DNA of 64,000 nt from Bacillus massilioanorexius (GTDB lineage Bacteria > Bacillota > Bacilli > Bacillales > DSM-1321): NCBI RefSeq assembly GCF_902374955.1, contig NZ_CABKRX010000094.1, positions 372,001 to 436,000 on the forward strand, written 5' to 3'. The translations under genes and the position numbers were made by a program. How positions within the stretch are numbered: position 1 is the stretch's first letter; each line of letters begins with the position of its first letter. Below, piece after piece: positions 58,897-64,000 of this stretch. The notes beneath the pieces are model-generated. The model worked only from the letters and a program-made list of their open reading frames with translations, searched no databases and was not told the DNA's origin.

Positions 58897-59048
58897 TGGA
58901 AAGGATTAAAATTTGGTTAGTAAAAAGCTGTGAAAAAACAGTAGATGGCGAGTTACTTCAAGTGCTAAATGTCTTTCCAGAAGAGAGTAAACCAGAAAAT
59001 GTAGAAACAAATACGGAGATTCTGCACAAATGGATTTGTTTAAGCTAG
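58896..59048 (+). CDS. 50-residue microprotein coupled to the PBP
   Basis: ATG at 58896 overlaps the PBP stop (TAATG), with AAAAGGAG ten to twelve bases upstream inside the PBP gene. The product begins MERIKIWLVKSCEKTVDGEL and ends HKWICLS; it has two cysteines and no membrane helix. The middle is acidic. I do not recognise it. Tight coupling and a strong ribosome site support translation. It may bind the PBP or the protease, but that is speculative. Confidence 0.65.
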   Translation: MERIKIWLVKSCEKTVDGELLQVLNVFPEESKPENVETNTEILHKWICLS

Positions 59049-59080
59049 AATAAGAAAAGTATGATAAATATACGACAAGC

Positions 59081-59128
59081 GGCTGTATGATACATGTAGA
59101 TTTTACACATATATTATACAGTCCTTTT
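59081..59128 (+). terminator. Terminator of the protease-PBP operon
   Basis: CTGTATGATA pairs with TATTATACAG (one G-U pair), flanked by GG and CC, and is followed by TTTT. Between here and 59431 no gene and no copy of the shared box were seen. Confidence 0.75.
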
Positions 59129-59431
59129 CGTACATTTAACGGTTTTTAGTTTAAGGTTGTTATTTTCGATAACTTTAGAAAATGAAAAAGGTTGATTCGT
59201 GCTTATAGTGTGAGATTTTTGTGGAGAAGTGAGTGTTCTTGTGTGTAATTCAATTCAGACTAATCACTTCATAACACTAGATCACAACGTTCGCAAAAAC
59301 AGCCTTACTCAAATAGAAACGAACAAATCTATTGTATGGAGCGCCAGCATGAAGAGACTACTTTCTATGTTCAATAGAAATGTGTAAGATATAGTTAAGG
59401 AAAGTTTTAAGCTGCTTAAGGAGTTGTGGAC

Positions 59432-60139
59432 ATGAGAATTTTAGTAATTGAAGATAATGAAAGTGTTTCTTCTATGATTGAAATGTTTTTTGCAAAAGAG
59501 AACATAGAGGGAGTATTTATAAATAACGGTATTGAGGGTTACAAAAAATATCAAGAGGGAAATTGGGATGCCTTAATCATTGATTGGATGCTTCCAGGTA
59601 TGGATGGAGTGACCATTTGTAGGAAAATACGAGAAGATAAGAGTACCGTTCCTATCATCATGCTTACTGCAAAAGATAGTGAATCAGATCAAGTTCTCGG
59701 CCTTGAAATGGGGGCGGATGATTATGTAACAAAACCATTTAGCCCATTAGCTTTAATGGCAAGAATAAAAGCTGTAACGAGACGTTATAATTCGACACAA
59801 CCAGTAAAGCGGGTAGATGGCATACTGCAAACTCAACATTTCAAAATCAATAAACTTACTCGAGAAGTCTTTTTAAATGGTCAGCCGATTACTAATTTAA
59901 CACCGAAAGAATTTGATTTATTATATTATTTCGTTCAAAATCCGAAGCAGGTTTTTTCTAGAGAACAACTGTTGGAAAGAGTATGGAGTTACAATTTTTA
60001 TGGAGATGAAAGAACCGTAGATGTTCACATAAAAAGATTACGAAAAAAAGTAGGGACACAATCACAGCCATTCTTTCATACGGTTTGGGGGGTTGGCTAT
60101 AAGTTTGATGAGACATTGGTAGAATCCCATGAAGATTAA
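59432..60139 (+). CDS. OmpR-family response regulator
   Basis: ATG 59432 is eight bases from AAGGAG; the GTG at 59426 is too close to it. The ~235-residue protein has a receiver domain with EDN at 7-9, phospho-acceptor D51 (IIDWMLPG), T in MLTAKD and K in VTKPF (about 101), and a winged-helix DNA-binding domain (about 130-228, LTPKEFDLLYYFVQNPKQVF). OmpR-type regulators bind pairs of direct half-sites near -35, which is the form of the box found at 55307, 61691 and 62691. It overlaps the kinase gene by 11 bases. Confidence 0.94.
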   Translation: MRILVIEDNESVSSMIEMFFAKENIEGVFINNGIEGYKKYQEGNWDALIIDWMLPGMDGVTICRKIREDKSTVPIIMLTAKDSESDQVLGLEMGADDYVTKPFSPLALMARIKAVTRRYNSTQPVKRVDGILQTQHFKINKLTREVFLNGQPITNLTPKEFDLLYYFVQNPKQVFSREQLLERVWSYNFYGDERTVDVHIKRLRKKVGTQSQPFFHTVWGVGYKFDETLVESHED

Positions 60140-61541
60140 ATATATTTATCAACAAATTATCAGTCATCTCAGTGTAATTGTTGTTGCATTTCTTGTTTTA
60201 AGCTTAATGTTTTCATATTATATGGAGAATTTGGTGTATACGAATAAAGCAGAAGAACTTATATCATTTGGTAATAATATTTTGCAGGACTTTCAATATT
60301 CTCAGAACAACGGTAATCAAGTGTTAAACAGCTATCGAAATGTTTTAGTTGGGCGCAATATTCAATATAGTCTTTTTGATGAAAATAGGGAAATTATATA
60401 TCCAACCGGCGGACTTATCACTTTAAGAGATAAAGATTGGAATAAGATAAGAAATGGTCAAACAGTAATCGTTAAGCAAGATTACAAACGATTTGATCAA
60501 GGTGTAACCTTCGTACTATTACCTTTCATTCAAAATGACACATTTATTGGAGGTATTTTATTAACTTCACCAATTAGTGGTTCTAGAGAAATGATTTCAG
60601 AAATCAATCACTATTTATTTTATACCGTACTAGTAGCTTTAGCGATTTCTGTTTTGTTAAGTTGGTATCTTTCAAAATTCCATGTTAAACGAATTAAGCG
60701 TATTCAAGAAGCGACGTCACTAGTATCGAACGGTGATTATTCTGTTCGAATTCCTGATTCGAATTTTGATGAAATAGGTGAACTAGCTGGTGATTTTAAT
60801 AAAATGGTAGAAAAGCTTGATCGCTCAATGGAGGAAATTGAGACATTAGAAAATAGAAGACGACAGTTTATGGCTGATGTTTCACATGAACTTCGTACGC
60901 CGTTAACAACCATTAGTGGTGTTATTGAAGGTATTAAGACAGATATGATTCCAGAAGTAGAAAAAGAAAAAGGGATTAATTTAGTTAGTAAAGAAACAAA
61001 GCGTTTAATTCGTCTTGTAAATGAAAATCTTGACTATGAAAAAATACGTTCAAATCAAGTTACCCTTATTATAGAAGATATTCCATTATTTGAGGTACTT
61101 GAAGTGATTAAAGAACAATTAGATCTGTTAGCTGAAGAGAAGGATAATCAAATCATTGTTGAAGTAGATGAAACAGTCAATGTATACGCAGACTATGATC
61201 GATTAACACAAATCCTGATAAATATTACGAAAAATAGCATACAATTCACTGAGAACGGTACAATTTGGTTAAGAGGTAGAGCCGAGAAAGATGAAACAGT
61301 TATTGAAATAGAAGATACTGGGATTGGCATAGAGCCACATGAGATTGAAAAGATATGGCGTAGATTTTATAAGGCGGATTTATCTCGAACGACTAATCCT
61401 TATGGAGAGTTCGGATTAGGTTTGTCTATCGTAGAAAAGTTAGTTAAGCTTCATGATGGAAAAATAGAGGTTACTAGCAATCATGGCAAAGGTACAAAAT
61501 TTGTAATTCGGATCCCGTATAAGATTGAAGAATTAAATTGA
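60129..61541 (+). CDS. Sensor histidine kinase
   Basis: The 470-residue protein has two membrane helices (about 12-33 and 161-182) enclosing an extracellular sensor of about 125 residues, a HAMP domain (about 183-235), HisKA with H253 in DVSHELRTPL and a HATPase with N, G1 (DTGIGI) and G2 (GLGLS) boxes. The sensor has no cysteine and no recognised ligand motif. Overlap with the regulator gene shows co-expression. The likely cue is envelope stress, given the target-like genes nearby. A terminator follows. Confidence 0.94.
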   Translation: MKIKYIYQQIISHLSVIVVAFLVLSLMFSYYMENLVYTNKAEELISFGNNILQDFQYSQNNGNQVLNSYRNVLVGRNIQYSLFDENREIIYPTGGLITLRDKDWNKIRNGQTVIVKQDYKRFDQGVTFVLLPFIQNDTFIGGILLTSPISGSREMISEINHYLFYTVLVALAISVLLSWYLSKFHVKRIKRIQEATSLVSNGDYSVRIPDSNFDEIGELAGDFNKMVEKLDRSMEEIETLENRRRQFMADVSHELRTPLTTISGVIEGIKTDMIPEVEKEKGINLVSKETKRLIRLVNENLDYEKIRSNQVTLIIEDIPLFEVLEVIKEQLDLLAEEKDNQIIVEVDETVNVYADYDRLTQILINITKNSIQFTENGTIWLRGRAEKDETVIEIEDTGIGIEPHEIEKIWRRFYKADLSRTTNPYGEFGLGLSIVEKLVKLHDGKIEVTSNHGKGTKFVIRIPYKIEELN

Positions 61542-61554
61542 ATGATTGATTATG

Positions 61555-61606
61555 AAATAGTACATGGAATTTCTAGGTAGTCATACTTAGAAATTTCGTG
61601 TACTAT
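61555..61606 (+). terminator. Intrinsic terminator after the kinase gene
   Basis: AATAGTACA and AATTTCTA arms pair with TAGAAATT and TGTACTATT with an internal mismatch region, followed by a T-rich stretch. Confidence 0.75.
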
Positions 61607-61690
61607 TATTTTGGAGAAGTAAAAGTATAAAAAGAAAAGATTTGTATATATATTTTTCGGAAATTTTACTTTTTTCTTAATAATTTCAAG

Positions 61691-61726
61691 TTTGGTAATA
61701 GTTTGTTCATATTTTTTCGATAAAAT
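61691..61726 (+). promoter_or_regulatory. Shared two-component box and -10 element before the foldase gene
   Basis: Half-sites TTTGGTAATAG and TTTGTTCATAT fill 61691-61712; TAAAAT at 61721-61726 follows after eight bases, the same spacing as before the htrA-like gene. Confidence 0.75.
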
Positions 61727-61768
61727 ATGAACAAGCTGTTAAAAGGAAGTCTAGTTGGAGGGAAATCA

Positions 61769-62659
61769 ATGAAGGAAAAATTAAAAAATAATAAACTGCT
61801 AGTTGTAGTTGTTATTATCTGTGTTATTGCATTAGCAGTTATTATTGGAAAAAGCTTAAAAAATGAAGATGATGTTTTAGCGACAATTGGAAATGAAAAG
61901 ATTACGAAAGATGACCTGTATGAGGTTCTTGAAAAGCAATATGGTAGTACTGCTTTAGATACTTTAATTAATAATAAAATTGTTGAGTTGGAAGCAGAGA
62001 AAGAAAAAATCACTGTATCGGATAAAGAGGTTAAAGAAGAGTTAAATAACTTTATTGCCGATTATGGCGGCGAAGATAAATTTAATGCTGCGTTAGAATC
62101 TAGTAATGTTTCGTTATCTGATTTCAAGAAAGATGTAGAAAATTTTAAAAAGATTGAAAAGCTACTCGAACCGTCAATCAAAATTACCGATGATGAAATG
62201 AAAACATATTTTGAACAAAATAAAGAAAACTTTAATCAAGCGGCTCAAGTAGAAGCTAGTCATATTTTGGTTGAAGATGAAGCTACGGTAAATGAAGTTG
62301 AAAAGAAACTAGCTGCAGGTGAGGATTTTGCTGAGTTAGCAAAAACTTATTCAAAAGATACATCAAATGCTGAGAATGGTGGGCAATTAGGTTACTTTGG
62401 AGCTGGTGAAATGCTTGAGCCATTTGAAAAAGCGGCTTTTGCAATGAAGGTTGGAGAAATTAGTAAACCTGTAAAAACTGATTATGGTTATCACATTATT
62501 AAGGTAACAGGTAAGAAAGAAGCTAAGACAGCTGTTTATGAAGATCATAAAGATGAAATCAAAAAAGCTTTATTTGATGAAAAAGTAAATAGTGAATATC
62601 CTACATGGTTAGCTGAGAAAAAAGAGAAGTATAAAATCAAAAATAATCTTGAAAAATAA
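61769..62659 (+). CDS. Membrane-anchored parvulin-type foldase (PrsA-like)
   Basis: ATG 61769 is seven bases from GGAGG and leaves room for the promoter; an in-frame ATG at 61727 lies directly behind the proposed -10 and is unlikely. The 296-residue protein has one N-terminal membrane helix (about 9-27), a SurA-like helical part and a parvulin rotamase domain (about 143-238; EASHILVEDE, GGQLGYFGAGEMLEPFEKA, YGYHIIKV). PrsA is normally a lipoprotein, but here the only N-terminal Cys (VIIC) is not in a lipobox, so it is held by an uncleaved helix. It helps secreted proteins fold outside the membrane. Confidence 0.9.
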   Translation: MKEKLKNNKLLVVVVIICVIALAVIIGKSLKNEDDVLATIGNEKITKDDLYEVLEKQYGSTALDTLINNKIVELEAEKEKITVSDKEVKEELNNFIADYGGEDKFNAALESSNVSLSDFKKDVENFKKIEKLLEPSIKITDDEMKTYFEQNKENFNQAAQVEASHILVEDEATVNEVEKKLAAGEDFAELAKTYSKDTSNAENGGQLGYFGAGEMLEPFEKAAFAMKVGEISKPVKTDYGYHIIKVTGKKEAKTAVYEDHKDEIKKALFDEKVNSEYPTWLAEKKEKYKIKNNLEK

Positions 62660-62690
62660 TGTATTTATATTTTTCATGAATTATTAATGG

Positions 62691-62730
62691 TTTATTCATA
62701 ATTTATTCATATATTTGGACATCCTATCAT
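62691..62730 (+). promoter_or_regulatory. Shared two-component box before the secreted repeat protein
   Basis: Half-sites TTTATTCATAA and TTTATTCATAT occupy 62691-62712, the most regular pair of the three. A possible -10, TATCAT at 62725-62730, lies 12 bases downstream rather than eight. Confidence 0.7.
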
Positions 62731-62763
62731 TTGAATACCTACTAGAAAAAGGAGGAAATTATA

Positions 62764-63408
62764 ATGAAAAGGATGTCCATTTTTGTATTTACACTGTTAG
62801 TAGTTATGTCACAGTTCGGTGCCAATTCCATTAACGCTGAAGAAAAACAGCATGTTCATAAGGATCATTTTATACACGATGAAGAATTTTTAAAGCAAAG
62901 AGCACAGGAACTGGGGATTAGTATTAAGGATAAAGATAATCGAACTTTGATGAAAGAAATTAGAGAAACCTCTATTTTAAAGGAAGCGAAGGCATTAGGA
63001 ATACAAACAAAAGGAAAACAAATGGAGGAGATAGCGAAGCAAGTTTATCTAACTCATTTAAAAACGAGGGCTAAGGAATTAGGAATTAGTAGTGAAGGGA
63101 AAAGTATTCAAGAGCTCGCAAAAGAAGTTCGTCAAGCGAGAATGAAACAACTTGCGACAGAATTTAAAATGGATACAAAAGGAAAAAGTTCAAGAGAAAT
63201 AGCGCATGAAGTTAGAGAAAAATTAGTATTTCAATCTGCTGAAAAGTTAGGCATTAATACCAAAAATAGAGATGCTCGAGAGTTAATGCAGGAAATTATG
63301 ACAAATCATAGAGAAAAAGCTAGAGAGTTAAAGCTATTTCCTTTCACTGAGGAACATATGTATATGATTGGTGACCACCATAAGAGACATCCTATAAAAG
63401 CGGAATAA
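62764..63408 (+). CDS. Secreted helical-repeat protein of unknown function
   Basis: ATG follows AAAAGGAGG. The 214-residue protein has a signal peptide (about 1-25, cleavage near SINA-EE), a His-rich start (HVHKDHFIHD) and about four or five imperfect repeats of 34-36 residues, each with an ALGI/ELGI element, a K-G-K or KDK turn, and an ELAKEVRQAR-like helix. The tail is again His-rich (EEHMYMIGDHHKRH). The repeats suggest a helical solenoid or chaperone-like adaptor. The shared box and position next to the foldase point to an envelope-stress role. I do not recognise the family. Confidence 0.85.
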   Translation: MKRMSIFVFTLLVVMSQFGANSINAEEKQHVHKDHFIHDEEFLKQRAQELGISIKDKDNRTLMKEIRETSILKEAKALGIQTKGKQMEEIAKQVYLTHLKTRAKELGISSEGKSIQELAKEVRQARMKQLATEFKMDTKGKSSREIAHEVREKLVFQSAEKLGINTKNRDARELMQEIMTNHREKARELKLFPFTEEHMYMIGDHHKRHPIKAE

Positions 63409-63488
63409 GAGTCTAAAGACTTTTTATCTCTAGGATTTTTCATCAATTTTATTGTCTATTAACAAGTAGTGAGTATAGAGACAATCGT

Positions 63489-63522
63489 AGCAATTTTCAT
63501 TTTATGAAAGTTGCTATTATTT
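63489..63522 (+). terminator. Intrinsic terminator after the secreted repeat protein
   Basis: AGCAATTTTCAT pairs with ATGAAAGTTGCT (one G-U pair) and is followed by ATTATTTTTATTTT. A smaller stem AGTCT-AA-AGACT with T tail is at 63411-63427. Confidence 0.75.
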
Positions 63523-63651
63523 TTATTTTAGTTATTCGTCATTTTTTTCTGATACTATTAATAGTAATTCGGTAATATTGCTGGATTTATATAAAAATGA
63601 TTTTGCAAATATGTTAGCAAGTATTACTTATTTGTCAAAAAGGAGAGAACG

Positions 63652-64000
63652 ATGAAATATAGTTGCGTGATTTTTGATTTAGATGGGACGATACTAAATA
63701 CGGAAAGAATGAATATCATTCCTTTACAAAAGCTTTTGTTAGAAGATCAAGGAAAAGAAATCGCTTATGAAGAATTAGTAAAATATATGGCCTATCCTGG
63801 AAGAAAAACGATTGAATTATTGGAATTTGAAGATGTTGATCTTGCATATAAAAAATGGGTAGATTTCATTCATAGGAGTGGTGAAAAAGCTAGCTTATTT
63901 GAGGATTTTGATAAAATTCTTCATATCATTAACAGCAAAGGGGTATTGTGTGGTATTGCTAGTTCTAAAACAAAACATCAATACGAAATTGATTTTATAT
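63652..64000 (+). CDS. HAD-superfamily phosphatase, 3' end outside window
   Basis: ATG follows AAAGGAGAG. The first 116 residues show HAD motif I, FDLDGTILNTE (about 8-18), a helical cap (LQKLLLEDQGKEIAYEELVK) and motif II region GVLCGIASSKTKHQYE (about 97-112), where the Ser is in ASS. It is a beta-phosphoglucomutase or phosphoglycolate-phosphatase-like enzyme, but the substrate cannot be told. Motifs III and IV lie beyond the window end. It is separated from the previous gene by terminators. Confidence 0.9.
   Translation, partial: MKYSCVIFDLDGTILNTERMNIIPLQKLLLEDQGKEIAYEELVKYMAYPGRKTIELLEFEDVDLAYKKWVDFIHRSGEKASLFEDFDKILHIINSKGVLCGIASSKTKHQYEIDFI

Noticed and set aside
59049..59431. Copy of the shared two-component box upstream of the response regulator itself (autoregulation)
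   Set aside because: No TTTATTCATAT-like direct repeat was found in this gap.
61727..61768. Earlier ATG start of the foldase at 61727
   Set aside because: It directly follows the proposed -10 element and has no ribosome site, while ATG 61769 follows GGAGG.

Overview
The window is Gram-positive chromosomal DNA from a low-GC Bacillaceae or Planococcaceae relative. This is inferred from strong AGGAGG-type ribosome sites, U-tailed intrinsic terminators and a gene set typical of bacilli (mtnE/mtnU, khtT/khtU, lmrA/lmrB, yqjA-like, yjoB-like, bstA-like, DUF3900, DUF2339, SLH-domain amidase). The genus cannot be fixed from sequence alone. Two parts are obvious by composition: a visibly GC-richer prophage (1 to about 26,260) and an AT-rich host segment (about 26,260 to 64,000).

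Prophage (left end outside the window). It is a contractile-tailed phage with PBSX-like (Xkd) tail and baseplate genes. Order: an unrecognised partial gene, an intergenic stretch with three promoter-like repeats, an HNH nuclease, a small DUF5659-like gene, a winged-helix regulator followed by TTGATACGT iterons, terminase small subunit, a GC-rich palindromic region (cos candidate), a small membrane protein, an antisense minimal tyrosine recombinase, terminase large subunit, portal, minor head protein, scaffold, major capsid, head-tail connectors, sheath, tube, a frameshifted tail chaperone, tape measure, XkdP/Q/R/S/T/U-like baseplate genes with an NlpC/P60 domain fused to the hub, two fibre genes (one sialidase-propeller-like), tiny fibre-adjacent proteins, XhlA/XhlB, an amidase endolysin, and a separately promoted accessory gene. 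The right boundary carries convergent terminators and six GCGGTCAC-type repeats next to the 3' end of a DUF3900 host gene.

Host segment. 26.3-36.4 kb: DUF3900, an HD hydrolase with a YjoB-like AAA+ ATPase, an RraA-fold protein, a cysteine-free uracil-DNA glycosylase-like protein, azoreductase with a divergent MarR regulator, MOSC and MBL-fold proteins, and RecQ. 36.4-48.2 kb: membrane proteins, an SLH/SH3/amidase wall hydrolase, the divergent methionine-salvage pair mtnE/mtnU, a two-helix ion channel with an unusual selectivity filter, TetR with a divergent DHA2 exporter, BstA-like and YkhA-like proteins, and a membrane zinc peptidase. 48.3-55.1 kb: a YoeC-like recombinase homologue that has lost catalytic residues, khtT-khtU, DUF2339, and lmrA-lmrB.

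55.3-63.4 kb is the most interesting host block: HtrA-like protease, class B PBP, a 50-residue microprotein, an OmpR/HisKA two-component system, a membrane-anchored parvulin foldase and a secreted repeat protein. Three promoters here (htrA-like, foldase, secreted repeat protein) carry the same 22-bp tandem box of two 11-bp half-sites, and in two of them it lies exactly 8 nt upstream of a -10 element. This suggests a self-contained envelope-quality regulon driven by the adjacent response regulator. Two intergenic regions (29.57 and 52.86 kb) also carry degenerate tandem repeats with an exact 21-bp period built on AAGTTGAA.
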